Shown piece by piece: positions 26,438 to 34,222 of a stretch of 64,000 nt of DNA. The notes beneath the pieces are model-generated. The model saw nothing but the letters and a program-made list of their open reading frames with translations. It was not told the origin of the DNA and searched no databases. Position 1 is the first letter of the stretch. Each line of letters opens with the position of its first letter. The stretch spans positions 5,146,001 through 5,210,000 of the forward strand of contig NZ_CP042425.1 in NCBI RefSeq assembly GCF_008254045.1, in the 5' to 3' direction. This stretch comes from Limnoglobus roseus. GTDB lineage: Bacteria; Planctomycetota; Planctomycetia; Gemmatales; Gemmataceae. The translations under genes were made by a program, and so were the position numbers.

Positions 26438-26788
26438 TCAGGCCGCGTGCGCCGGGGCAGCGTCGAGGACGCCGTCGGCGAGTAACTCCTTGGTGCAATC
26501 GCAGTGCTTGCACGTTTTCTTGAAGCAGTACCCAGGGCAGGAACACTTCGCCGGCCGCCCGGCCCGGTCGAGCGTCACGCCGTAGACCTCGCCGTCCGTG
26601 AGCTTCAGGAAGAGGACTTGCCCCTCCTCCAGGGCGACGCCGTAGCTGATCGTGTCGCGCTTGCTCTGAACGATCGTCAGCGTGCCGAGGCTCGGGCTGG
26701 TTGCGTCCGCGGATGGGAGGAAGGCCCACCGGCGGCCGGCCTTGTGGGTCAGGGTGGGAGCCAGTTGACCGCACGTGGGAAGGGGCAT
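26438..26788 (-). CDS. SWIM-type zinc-finger protein
   Basis: The motif KCSCPGYCFKKTCKHC at about residues 88-103 matches the SWIM pattern CxCx(n)CxH. Before it lies a beta-rich region (LGTLTIVQSKRDTISYGVAL) resembling the small SWIM-family proteins of phages. It is divergent from the XRE pair and shares the operator region 26888..26927. Confidence 0.6.
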   Translation of the reverse strand: MPLPTCGQLAPTLTHKAGRRWAFLPSADATSPSLGTLTIVQSKRDTISYGVALEEGQVLFLKLTDGEVYGVTLDRAGRPAKCSCPGYCFKKTCKHCDCTKELLADGVLDAAPAHAA

Positions 26789-26887
26789 GGCATGTTCCTC
26801 GGCGCGCACCCTCGACGCGGACGACGGAACGAATCCTCTCGCCTGAACCCCGGTTCACATGGCGTTGGTGGTGCTGCGGTGGTAGAA

Positions 26888-26927
26888 TACTCCCGCGGGA
26901 GTACTTTGTCTACTCCTCTGGGAGTAG
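26888..26927. promoter_or_regulatory. Two palindromic operators upstream of the XRE pair
   Basis: TACTCCCGCGGGAGTA (26888-26903) is a perfect 16-bp palindrome. CTACTCC-TCTG-GGAGTAG (26910-26927) repeats the same half-sites. The centres are 23 bp apart, about two helical turns, as expected for cooperative dimers. They lie 40-80 bp before the HTH gene at 26968. Confidence 0.7.
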
Positions 26928-26967
26928 TTTTCCAAAGATTCTCCCAACTTTTTTCCCAGTGGTCCCT

Positions 26968-27249
26968 ATGCCCTTTCCGCATCTGAAGTTGAAGCAGCGT
27001 CGCGAAGAACTTGGTTTGACAAGGAAGCAGTTGGGCGAGAAGTGCGGTGTGCCGGAGCGCCACATCGAAGCAATGGAGCAGGGCCGCAAGGTGAACCCCA
27101 CGCACGACACCCTAGAGGCGCTCTGCAAGGGGCTGGAAGTGGACTGCACTTTCTTCTTCACCGAAGACGCTGAACAGCCGCCTCCGATCGTTGGCCGGCC
27201 ACCGAAGGCGAAGGAAGATGGCAAGCCTGCGAAGGGCAAGAAGAAGTGA
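26968..27249 (+). CDS. XRE-family HTH regulator
   Basis: The HTH reads LKQRREELGLTRKQLGEKCG, then VPERHIEAMEQGR, as in XRE regulators, followed by a basic tail ending GKPAKGKKK. Twin palindromes sit upstream, so it probably controls its own promoter. Its stop overlaps the GTG of the next HTH gene (GTGA). Confidence 0.75.
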   Translation: MPFPHLKLKQRREELGLTRKQLGEKCGVPERHIEAMEQGRKVNPTHDTLEALCKGLEVDCTFFFTEDAEQPPPIVGRPPKAKEDGKPAKGKKK

Positions 27250-27476
27250 CCCCGCCCACCTTCGCCGAGAAGTTGACCGAACTCCGCGCCGCGTCCGGCC
27301 TGACGCAACAGGAACTCGCCGACAAGACCGGCGTGCCGTTGGCGACGATCCGCCGGTTCGAGGCCGGGAAGAACAAGCGGTCCCCATCGTGGGGTCTGGT
27401 CGTGCGCCTGGCGGCGGGTGTCGGGGTGCCGTGCCGGGTGTTCTCGGCGTGCTGGGAGGCCGGCGAAGGGGGGTGA
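27246..27476 (+). CDS. Second XRE-family HTH protein, coupled
   Basis: FAEKLTELRAASGLTQQELA, then GVPLATIRRFEAGKN, is a complete XRE HTH in a 76-residue protein. The GTG start sits inside the previous stop codon. Two different XRE proteins made from one mRNA may form a heterodimer or a two-step switch. Confidence 0.75.
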   Translation: MTPPTFAEKLTELRAASGLTQQELADKTGVPLATIRRFEAGKNKRSPSWGLVVRLAAGVGVPCRVFSACWEAGEGG

Positions 27477-27524
27477 GGAGTCGATACAACAATCTTTCCC
27501 AATTCGCCCGTGAAAGAGACAGCC

Positions 27525-27887
27525 ATGGCTAAGAAGCCGACGAAACCCGCCCCCAAGACCCCCGCGGCCCCGCCGACGACGCTCGCCAAGGTCAAGAAGG
27601 CCGTGACGGGGTCGGCCGAGAAGGTCGCCGAGATCGCCACCGACGTGGCCCACGCGGCCGAGAAGCACGTCGTCACGCCGGTCGGTCAGGCCGTCGGACT
27701 GGTGAAGAAGCCGAAGGCCAAGCCGGCCCGGGCCAAGAAGAACAGCACCGCCCCGAAGGCGGCCGCCCCAATTCCGCCGCGGAGTACGTCGCCGTCGGGG
27801 AAGCTCATGTCGAAGAACCTCGCGCCGGTCCCGAAGGAGGCGACCGCGAAGGGCGCGACGAAGGTCAAGGGCAAGCCCAAGGAGTAA
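27525..27887 (+). CDS. Histone H1-like basic protein
   Basis: The 120-residue product is Lys/Ala/Pro-rich with repeated PK/AK motifs (KPTKPAPKTPAAPP, KPKAKPARAKK). A single amphipathic helix lies at LAKVKKAVTGSAEKVAEIAT. It resembles the H1-like nucleoid proteins of planctomycetes. A role in compacting the element or altering its expression is an inference. The ATG at 27525 is preferred to 27510. Confidence 0.65.
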   Translation: MAKKPTKPAPKTPAAPPTTLAKVKKAVTGSAEKVAEIATDVAHAAEKHVVTPVGQAVGLVKKPKAKPARAKKNSTAPKAAAPIPPRSTSPSGKLMSKNLAPVPKEATAKGATKVKGKPKE

Positions 27888-27932
27888 CATTTACCCGCCA
27901 AGTCAACCTCGCCGCCGAAGAAGTGAGCCCCC

Positions 27933-28109
27933 ATGAAGGCGATCACGACCCCCGTCCCGCCGGCCACGTTCGACGAGGTGGCCTCGCGACTCGATGTACT
28001 CCTCACGGTTACGGAAGACCTCCTGACCGTGATTGAACACATGGACCGCCGGCACCCGTGGGAAACGACCGACGACGACATTAGCGGTCCCCCAGCCCCG
28101 AAGAAATGA
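27933..28109 (+). CDS. Small hypothetical protein (58 aa)
   Basis: MKAITTPVPPATFDEVASRL begins a 58-residue helical product, LDVLLTVTEDLLTVIEHMDR forming one long amphipathic helix. It lies between small genes with regular spacing. Function unknown. Confidence 0.5.
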   Translation: MKAITTPVPPATFDEVASRLDVLLTVTEDLLTVIEHMDRRHPWETTDDDISGPPAPKK

Positions 28110-28148
28110 CCGCATCGCCACCGGACCCACAACCTTCTCGGCGAAACC

Positions 28149-28322
28149 ATGAGCGATTCCAAGAAGAGCAGTGAGTGGGCACTTTTCGAGGCCCGCCAAC
28201 GAAAGCAGTACCGTGAAGACAACCCGCGGTCTTGGGCGTGGCTAAAGGTTGTCGGCGTGGTCGTCGTTGGGATCGCGATCGGCGGCTTAGCCTATTACTT
28301 GTTCGGCCGGCCTCCGAGGTAG
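28149..28322 (+). CDS. Small single-pass membrane protein (57 aa)
   Basis: MSDSKKSSEWALFEARQRKQ is a charged cytoplasmic start. KVVGVVVVGIAIGGLAYYLF is one membrane helix near the C-terminus. The TAG at 28320-28322 ends it. Function unknown. Confidence 0.5.
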   Translation: MSDSKKSSEWALFEARQRKQYREDNPRSWAWLKVVGVVVVGIAIGGLAYYLFGRPPR

Positions 28323-28380
28323 CGATTCGGAACTCGGTCCTCGGGATCGCGGTGAACAGCCCGATGCAGTAAGCCCCGCC

Positions 28381-28479
28381 ATGCCCGTCATCGTCGCCGT
28401 TGTGTTCTTGCTGGCCGGCGTGCTGTTCTGGGTCTTCTTCCGCCGACTGAGGGACGATCGCGGGGAGGGCGGGCGATGA
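28381..28479 (+). CDS. Very small membrane peptide (32 aa)
   Basis: MPVIVAVVFLLAGVLFWVFF followed by RRLRDDRGEGGR is a single membrane helix with a positive tail. Its TGA overlaps the ATG of the next gene (ATGA), which supports real, coupled translation. Confidence 0.45.
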   Translation: MPVIVAVVFLLAGVLFWVFFRRLRDDRGEGGR

Positions 28480-29108
28480 CGGAAGCGGAGTGGCTGGCGG
28501 GGACCGATTCGACGCTCCTGCTGGCGTTCTTGGAGGGGAAGGCGAGCAGCCGGAAATTTCGACTCTTCGCCGTGGCCTGTTGCCGACGCCTCCTCCCCCT
28601 CGCTCCCACGAAGCGGAACCAAGAGGATGTCGAGTCCGCGGAGCGGTTCGCCGACGGAACTATTCCCGAGAGCCAGTTGAACGCCGTTTTCTATCAGAGG
28701 ATCGAGCGGGCCTCGCCCATCCACACGACGTGTGCCATGTTGCCGGATGCGTTCCATGCGGCGATCATTTCCGCGAATCAGACCTCGCGGTCCATCAGTC
28801 TGCAAAAGCCGCCGAAGGGAAGGCGCGACGCCCGTATCGGGGAAGGTACGACTCAAACGACCTTTCTCCGCGACATCTTCGGCAACCCCTTCCGTCCCGT
28901 CAACTTCTCCCCCGCCTGGCTCACCCCCACTGTCGTCAGCCTCGCGGAAGGCATCTACGAGGACCGTGCGTTCGACCGCCTGCCAATCCTCGCGGACGCC
29001 TTGCAGGACGCCGGGTGCGAGGACGCGGACGTGTTGGGACACTGCCGGGGCGACGGGGTTCACGTGCGAGGGTGTTGGGTCGTCGACGGCGTGCTCGGGA
29101 AGGTGTGA
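28476..29108 (+). CDS. Planctomycete-specific family protein (MTEAEWL family)
   Basis: It starts MTEAEWLAGTDSTLLLAFLE and ends with FLRDIFGNPFRPVNFSPAWL, LPILADALQDAGCEDADVLG, then VHVRGCWVVDGVLGK, the hallmark of a large paralogous family in Gemmata relatives. Biochemistry is unknown. The paralogue at 52722..53456 shares these blocks. The presence of a host-type gene inside the element suggests cargo capture. Confidence 0.75.
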   Translation: MTEAEWLAGTDSTLLLAFLEGKASSRKFRLFAVACCRRLLPLAPTKRNQEDVESAERFADGTIPESQLNAVFYQRIERASPIHTTCAMLPDAFHAAIISANQTSRSISLQKPPKGRRDARIGEGTTQTTFLRDIFGNPFRPVNFSPAWLTPTVVSLAEGIYEDRAFDRLPILADALQDAGCEDADVLGHCRGDGVHVRGCWVVDGVLGKV

Positions 29109-29387
29109 CCGACCCGGTCTGACATCTGAGGCCGGCTGAACGAAACTTCCGGCCGAGGCTCACGAGGGGCTACGAAATCGATCGCCGTTCCCTGCCAACT
29201 TGGCACCCCTCGGCAAGCCGCTTTTCTCTCCATTTTCCTTATTTCTAAGTCGTATTTCGACTTCCGCCCGACTACCGCCGCGGGCACGCTCCTTGCATTT
29301 TCCGGGCGGGCGGCGGGGATTCCCGTCGGGCACGGACCGCCGCCCGTTGTCCCCGCGGTGCCCGACCACGCTCGAAGGAGGTTAATC

Positions 29388-29795
29388 ATGCTGTCCCTTC
29401 TCGCCAACGACTCCCCGTTCGCCCCGGCCAACCGCCTCAGCCCCGTACTCGACCGACTCTTCGAGGGGATCACCGCCCCCGGGTGGCCGACCCGCGGGCC
29501 GGCCCTGTGGGAATCCCCAGACGCCGTGTACTTCCAGATGGACGTCCCGGGGGCGACGGCGGGGGACCTGGACATCTCCGTCCACGGCGACGAACTGATC
29601 GTCTGCGGCGAGCGGAAGGTCCGCGGCCGTGAGGGCGACGAGCGATCGTTCGGCCGGTTCGAGACCCGGGCGGCCCTGCCGTGCGGGGTGGACGCGGACC
29701 GGGTGGAGGCGACGCTCGCGAACGGCGTCCTGTCCATCACGTGCCCGAAGTCCGAGGCCGCCAAGCCGCGGAAGATCGCCCTCAAGTCGGCGTAA
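29388..29795 (+). CDS. Hsp20/alpha-crystallin small heat-shock protein
   Basis: The 135-residue chain has the alpha-crystallin domain: YFQMDVPGATAGDLDISVHG, LIVCGERKVRG, RSFGRFETRAALP, and the C-terminal beta strand ANGVLSITCPK. Hsp20 holds unfolding proteins without ATP. AGGAGG lies 9 nt before the ATG. A textbook intrinsic terminator follows at 29861. It is monocistronic. Confidence 0.85.
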   Translation: MLSLLANDSPFAPANRLSPVLDRLFEGITAPGWPTRGPALWESPDAVYFQMDVPGATAGDLDISVHGDELIVCGERKVRGREGDERSFGRFETRAALPCGVDADRVEATLANGVLSITCPKSEAAKPRKIALKSA

Positions 29796-29860
29796 CCGCC
29801 GGGCCGCGGGGAAGGCGTTGGTTCGGCTGTCCCCCGCGGGAACTCACTGCGCATTGGTCT

Positions 29861-29893
29861 ACCGGGCCGGCGGGTGCCGGCCCGGTTTGTTTT
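29861..29893 (+). terminator. Intrinsic terminator of the Hsp20 gene
   Basis: ACCGGGCCGGC (29861-29871) pairs with GCCGGCCCGGT (29876-29886) over a GGGT loop, followed by TTGTTTT. Confidence 0.85.
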
Positions 29894-30039
29894 CGACCTT
29901 GCTCGTGAGAGAATCAGTGGAACGCGCCGCCACTCTCGGTTGGATACCCGCCCGGGCGGCGGTGGAGCCGATTACTCCCTCCGCAACGAAAAAGGCCCAG
30001 TAGCATATTAAGTTGAACTTGACCCCCGGAGCGAAGTTC

Positions 30040-30231
30040 ATGTCAGACACCCCACTCGACATCGAGTCGGATCAAAAAAACGCGAATGAACTGACCGCGC
30101 GGATAGCTCTGTTGCTGAACCACATAGAGGGCCTGATGAAGACGAACAAACACTATCTCGACTCGATTAACACCCTAATCGAGAAGGTCGATCGGCTTGA
30201 AACCGAGGTGAAGAGGCTGGCTGGAAATTGA
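30040..30231 (+). CDS. Small coiled-coil protein
   Basis: From MSDTPLDIESDQKNANELTA the 63-residue product forms a continuous amphipathic helix (ARIALLLNHIEGLMKTNKHY, IEKVDRLETEVKRL), a likely coiled coil. Codon use is more A/T-rich than neighbouring genes. Function unknown. Confidence 0.5.
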   Translation: MSDTPLDIESDQKNANELTARIALLLNHIEGLMKTNKHYLDSINTLIEKVDRLETEVKRLAGN

Positions 30232-30372
30232 CCCCTCGCTCGGCCCGTCAGCGGATGCAACTCAAGCCCGCATCGCGATCGAATGGGCCGAGGGGAGGCA
30301 GGCACACAACTTGCTGACTTCCCGACGGGAACTGCATTCGCCTAACCTCGCCGAACCTCGCCCGGCCCGCTC

Positions 30373-30651
30373 ATGACTGCTATCCATCGCATCGACCCGG
30401 AGATCTGGGTGGAGACGCCCCAGGGCGGCGGCCTCGCGTACTTCCTCATCGACTACGGCCCGTCGATCAACACGATCTGGGTCGTCCGCCTGGACGCGAC
30501 CGGCGACGTGATCCACGTCGAGTCGTCCGAGGTCCGCATCCTCGGCAACCCGATGTGGCACATCCCCCACCCGCTCCCGTTCGACCCGCCGGAGCCCCCG
30601 TCGCCGAACGGTTCAGCGCACCCGAATCGGATCAAGGTCCACGAGGAATGA
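30373..30651 (+). CDS. Hypothetical protein, phage-like
   Basis: The 92-residue product reads DPEIWVETPQGGGLAYFLID, then NTIWVVRLDATGDVIHVESS, a compact beta-rich domain, ending in a proline-rich tail. Similar small proteins are frequent in phage islands. Function unknown. Confidence 0.6.
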   Translation: MTAIHRIDPEIWVETPQGGGLAYFLIDYGPSINTIWVVRLDATGDVIHVESSEVRILGNPMWHIPHPLPFDPPEPPSPNGSAHPNRIKVHEE

Positions 30652-30822
30652 GTGTTCGCCGGTGACGTGACGCCGACAGGCCGGGACAGGCTGACCGCGG
30701 GCCCACTCAGCAACGCGCCACCCAATCCCTTGACTTGCGACCGCCGGCCGGGTCCAATGTCGTGCCGGAGGTATCATTCGCCGGCACGGAATAATACTCA
30801 GTTCGGCAGCGGAGGCGCACGG

Positions 30823-31407
30823 ATGCGGGAAGCCGAGTTCCAGCGGACGCAGTACGGCGTCACACGCACCTATCGGATGCGGCGCCTCGATGACCCGCCG
30901 GAACGGACCGAGGCCGTTAACTTCTTCGAGACCGTCGGTGAGATCCCCTGGCTGCACTCGGCGATCAACCTGCCGGAATTCCTGCACGGGCTCCCGATTG
31001 AGGAAGCCAACGAGTACCTGAGCCACCACCCAATTCGAGAGGAGTACTCCTGCCTGGTGTTGTGGGAGGGGGAACTGATCCACGACGACGACCTGCGGTG
31101 CATCGAGCACCTGCCCGAGTTGGAGATCGTGCGGCTACACTCGGACAACATCACCGACGCCGGTGTCAGCCATCTGCGGTACCTGCGGCAAGTCGATGTC
31201 TTCGAGCTGTACTCGTCGCGGGTCACCGACGTTTGCCTCGACGTGATCCGGCAACTGCGCACGATTCGGTTGCTGGACCTCCAGGGGTGTCGGCAACTCA
31301 GCAGAGGTCGCTGCGAGGAGGTAGCCAGGGAGTTGGGCGTGCAAGAGTCCTGGCTGCCGGAAACGCACGCCGAACCCGTCGCTGCACCGGACCCGGCCTT
31401 GTCCTGA
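30823..31407 (+). CDS. Leucine-rich-repeat-like protein
   Basis: The 194-residue product has LRR-like units: CIEHLPELEIVRLHSDNITD, then VSHLRYLRQVDVFELYSSRV and IRQLRTIRLLDLQGCRQLS. Start at 30823 after GGAGG. Planctomycetes use such short LRR proteins widely. The partner is unknown. Confidence 0.65.
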   Translation: MREAEFQRTQYGVTRTYRMRRLDDPPERTEAVNFFETVGEIPWLHSAINLPEFLHGLPIEEANEYLSHHPIREEYSCLVLWEGELIHDDDLRCIEHLPELEIVRLHSDNITDAGVSHLRYLRQVDVFELYSSRVTDVCLDVIRQLRTIRLLDLQGCRQLSRGRCEEVARELGVQESWLPETHAEPVAAPDPALS

Positions 31408-31435
31408 CTTGTTGCTCTCTCTGTAAGGTGTCAGG

Positions 31436-31834
31436 ATGACCGACGAAGACGCCTTCCAAACTGCTCTCGATGCGAACCCGGCGGACCACAGCACGCGGCT
31501 GTCGTTTGCCCAATTTTTGGACGAACGGAGCGACCCGCGCGGGCCTGGTTATCGGGCGATGGGCCGACTGACCTTGTACGCGGCCCCGTCCTCGGAAAGC
31601 CCTCTATCGCGGTTCCGGGAGCAATTTGAGCGAGTCTTCGGAACGGATGATCCCCGTCGGATCCCCGGATGGGCGAGGCGGTGGTGGGTTCGCTACATGG
31701 TGGCCGATGATGCCTGTCATGACGCATCCGCCATCGGGCGGGCGAGGGCGGAAAATCTGATGGCAATGGCGTTCATGGACCTCGACTCGGGCGATCGAGA
31801 CGCGATCCTTTCCGCCGTTCCACCGCCCGTTTGA
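31436..31834 (+). CDS. TIGR02996-domain protein
   Basis: The N-terminus FQTALDANPADHSTRLSFAQ, then FLDERSDPRGPGYRAM matches the planctomycete TIGR02996 domain, whose core is A-(x)n-NP-D-RL-(x)-FLDE-DPRG. The remainder (about 80 residues) has no motif. These proteins usually sit beside LRR or membrane proteins, as here. Confidence 0.8.
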   Translation: MTDEDAFQTALDANPADHSTRLSFAQFLDERSDPRGPGYRAMGRLTLYAAPSSESPLSRFREQFERVFGTDDPRRIPGWARRWWVRYMVADDACHDASAIGRARAENLMAMAFMDLDSGDRDAILSAVPPPV

Positions 31835-31838
31835 CCCG

Positions 31839-32150
31839 TTGCTCGATCAGAAACGTGTAGGCGATGGTTCGGCGGAGGGCGTCCATGTGGTTGAGGTCGA
31901 CGGAGTCTTTGGGTGTGAGTTCTGCCGCGACCCGGCAAATCCTCTGATTGACGGGCTGGCTTCAGGGCCAGTGGCAACCTACCTGCTTCAGTGCCCAGCA
32001 TGCGGGCAGTATTGGGGCGGTTGTGGTGTCGAGCCGCACTACCGCCCGCCACTCACCCCGGCCGAGGCGGCAGCGTTTTTCCCCGAGGCGTTCAGTCCGC
32101 CGTCGCCCGGCACTGAACCCACCACGACGCCAGACACTGCCGCCCGTTGA
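31839..32150 (+). CDS. Small zinc-ribbon protein
   Basis: Two Cys pairs are visible: GCEFCRDP and LLQCPACGQYWGGCG, a probable zinc ribbon. The C-terminal tail is Pro/Thr-rich. The start codon is uncertain (TTG 31839). Confidence 0.5.
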   Translation: MLDQKRVGDGSAEGVHVVEVDGVFGCEFCRDPANPLIDGLASGPVATYLLQCPACGQYWGGCGVEPHYRPPLTPAEAAAFFPEAFSPPSPGTEPTTTPDTAAR

Positions 32151-32226
32151 CCGGTGGCTCGGCCAGTCCGGTGCGGGGAACCATGTCATCGTTCGCGAGG
32201 AGGGGCGGCGGAATAGCCTCCGCGGA

Positions 32227-32400
32227 TCACTCGAAGCCGGGTTGCCTCGCCCGGGCCGCTTCCCGTACCCGTTCCGCTTCCTGCCGGGCCTGGGCTTCTC
32301 GTTGGGCCACGAGCGCGGGCGGGACCTCATCGGGATCCGGCAACCGCCGCTCCGTGCATCCGACGACGAGGGCCAGGAGTAGGACGATCGTGCGCCTCAT
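32227..32400 (-). CDS. Small lipoprotein (57 aa)
   Basis: MRRTIVLLLALVVGCTERRL carries a lipobox LVVGC, so the mature protein would start at Cys15. The rest is a charged helix (PALVAQREAQARQEAERVRE). Too short for standard ORF cutoffs. It is a membrane-tethered peptide of unknown role. Confidence 0.5.
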   Translation of the reverse strand: MRRTIVLLLALVVGCTERRLPDPDEVPPALVAQREAQARQEAERVREAARARQPGFE

Positions 32401-32430
32401 TGGCGGGCCTCGAAAGGGCGAGGGTTCGCC

Positions 32431-32637
32431 GATGACGCCGGCTCACCCACAACTCCGCGGCCCGCTCGCCCCAGGACTTTTTAAACCGTGGCGCGGGCTG
32501 CGGTGGTTAGAAGCAGACGTCGCCACACCAGAGGCTCGGATTGCCCCAGGCACTCGCCGCTTGCCACGACTGCGGCCAGGGGTTAATCGGCCGAATCCCC
32601 GTCGCCGGGACCGCCGAAAGGCGGCAATGTATCCTAC
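32431..32637 (+). ncRNA. Candidate structured repeat, copy A
   Basis: About 200 bp is repeated imperfectly at 33690..33892. Both copies share GGCACTCGCCGCT, CCACGACTGCGGC and CGTCGCCGGGACCGCCG. The copy ends in a hairpin CCGCC-GAAA-GGCGG with a GNRA loop, preceded by a GGGG/CCCC stem. Copy B keeps both stems with a different GNRA loop (GGAA). The pairing pattern favours a plus-strand RNA over a gene. Confidence 0.45.
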
Positions 32638-32718
32638 CGCCAGCAAGGTCGTTCTCGAATCAGAATGGGGAAACTCCTGACACCGAGGCCCTTCGGCGAG
32701 GGTATACCCGCCCGCGTC

Positions 32719-32777
32719 CTCTCGGGAAATCAGGCCCGAGAGTGATGGGGGCGGGTCCGAGGGCATGGACCCGCCCC
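32719..32777. promoter_or_regulatory. Two hairpins upstream of the ArsR-like gene
   Basis: CTCTCGGG (32719-32726) pairs with CCCGAGAG (32735-32742). GGGGCGGGTCC (32748-32758) pairs with GGACCCGCCCC (32767-32777). The second lies 31 bp before the ArsR-like ATG, so it could be an operator or a terminator. Confidence 0.45.
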
Positions 32778-32808
32778 TCCCCTTGCGCGGACAGCCCCTC
32801 GACAAGCC

Positions 32809-33138
32809 ATGACCGATCCGAAAGCCGCTCGTGCGTTGGCCGCGAGGCTGGTTGCCGTTGGGGACTTCACGCGGCTCCAGATTGTCGCAGAGATCGCCGC
32901 GCATGGCCCGGTGACGGTCGGCGTCGTGGCCGAACGGTTGGGCGTCCCCATGGTGAACATGTCACAGCACTTGAAAATGCTGCGCCAGGCCGGCATCCTG
33001 GCTGACCAGAAGCTCGGCCGCCACGTCGAGTACCGCTTCGCCCCGGGCGTCTTCATCCCGCCCGCGACGGCCGACGAACTCGGCACGCTGCACTTCGGCG
33101 CGTGGCGGATCAGCATCGGGCGAAAGAAGGGGAAGTGA
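32809..33138 (+). CDS. ArsR-family winged-HTH regulator
   Basis: The 109-residue product has the ArsR helix-turn-helix: LVAVGDFTRLQIVAEIAAHG, VTVGVVAERLGVPMVNMSQH, LKMLRQAGILADQKLGRHVE. No metal-binding cysteines are visible, so it is not an obvious metal sensor. The target is unknown. Stem-loops flank the gene on both sides. Confidence 0.8.
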   Translation: MTDPKAARALAARLVAVGDFTRLQIVAEIAAHGPVTVGVVAERLGVPMVNMSQHLKMLRQAGILADQKLGRHVEYRFAPGVFIPPATADELGTLHFGAWRISIGRKKGK

Positions 33139-33272
33139 GTGGGTGGGCAGGCCGTCCCTGGCCGTGAGGCGGTCCGTCGCTGCCCGTGATCATCTTCGGG
33201 TAGCGGGTGGGGCGGGTGAAGGGGATGGCGAATTGCTTTGCCCCTCCGTAGAGCACGGGGTACAAACGAGTA

Positions 33273-33305
33273 AGGGTGCAGGTCGAAAGGGTCGACGTGC
33301 ACCCT
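33273..33305. terminator. Hairpin after the ArsR-like gene
   Basis: AGGGTGCA (33273-33280) pairs with TGCACCCT (33298-33305), and inside it GTCGA pairs with TCGAC. It lies about 135 bp after the gene. There is no U tract. Confidence 0.45.
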
Positions 33306-33378
33306 CGAAAGAATGCTGGGAACGGGTATGCCGGCCTTGATCGAAGGTTTCAGGGAGTGAGAATTCTCCCACCGCTCA

Positions 33379-33591
33379 ATGGGACACATGATGACTCGGT
33401 CCATCATTTCCGTTCAAAACGGCAGCGGAAACAAAATCACGCTGACGAAGATTCGCAAGACAACCGGGGATGGCGACGCGGTTAGGGACCACGACCGGTA
33501 CCTCGACGAGTACGGGCAAGAGGTGCCGTTTGACGGATCGCGATTCTGGATTAAAGGGGACACGTACGTGATCGTCCCTGGCCCGGCGTGA
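33379..33591 (+). CDS. Small hypothetical protein
   Basis: The 70-residue product reads RSIISVQNGSGNKITLTKIR, then YGQEVPFDGSRFWIKGDTYV, with alternating beta strands. Starts at 33379, 33388 or 33391 are possible. Function unknown. Confidence 0.5.
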   Translation: MGHMMTRSIISVQNGSGNKITLTKIRKTTGDGDAVRDHDRYLDEYGQEVPFDGSRFWIKGDTYVIVPGPA

Positions 33592-33689
33592 TCAACCCAC
33601 CCCACCAGTTACGATCACCTCCACAGCCCGGCCCTCACCGAGTGGACTTTCACTGGCGGGTCGCGGGGTGGCGTGCAGCGAGGGTTGGC

Positions 33690-33892
33690 CACTGACGCCG
33701 GCCGACCCCCGAGTTCGCGGCCCACGCTCCCCTCACAGACACGCGCACCTCACAGATTGGAGAGGTGGGGAACGGGCTGCGGCGGTTGGCGGAGGTATCT
33801 TGATTCCGCGGGCACTCGCCGCTGGCCACGACTGCGGCACGGGGCCGAACCCCGTCGCCGGGACCGCCGGAAGGCGGCGGGTGAAGTATACG
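33690..33892 (+). ncRNA. Candidate structured repeat, copy B
   Basis: Imperfect second copy of 32431..32637 with a 10-bp deletion. ACGGGG-CCGAA-CCCCGT forms a clean stem, and CCGCC-GGAA-GGCGG replaces CCGCC-GAAA-GGCGG of copy A. No convincing gene is visible in it. Confidence 0.45.
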
Positions 33893-33953
33893 GGATGTCG
33901 AGAGATTCGGGCCGTCCACTTACAAAGTGGCTCGTTCGGGGTAGACCATACCG

Positions 33954-34124
33954 ATGCGAACGATTCACCGCCTGACGTGCCTCATCTTTCACCGAGCCGA
34001 TTGGCACACGCAACGGACCAACGAGTGGGGGCCGTGCGGCGAGATGTTCCACGTCCACCGCGCCTGTCGGAGGTGCGGCCGGCAGTGGGGGCGGTTCCGC
34101 CCGGCCGGTGTCGCGCCGGCGTGA
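33954..34124 (+). CDS. Small zinc-ribbon-like protein (56 aa)
   Basis: MRTIHRLTCLIFHRADWHTQ leads into CGEMFHVHRACRRCGRQW. The Cys residues in pairs suggest a metal site. Small CxxC proteins of this kind are common in phages. Below the usual ORF length cutoff. Confidence 0.45.
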   Translation: MRTIHRLTCLIFHRADWHTQRTNEWGPCGEMFHVHRACRRCGRQWGRFRPAGVAPA

Positions 34125-34222
34125 GGAAGGGACCGACCCCCTCGCGGTCGACCTGGTGAGGGTGCAGCCGGCCGGGTCATCATCGGCGGGCGGGGGGGGG
34201 CAAGAAGTCCCTTGCCGCCGAC

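Noticed and set aside
26882-26930. CRISPR-like repeats
   Set aside because: Only two palindromes with no spacer structure. They fit operators.
26910-27890. Long minus-strand frame across the two XRE genes and the H1-like gene
   Set aside because: It is antisense to three well-supported genes and shows no protein motif.
29203-29222. Sigma-54-type promoter (TGGCAC..GGCAA) upstream of Hsp20
   Set aside because: The -12 element is one base out of register with the consensus TTGCA and about 165 bp from the ATG. Probably chance.
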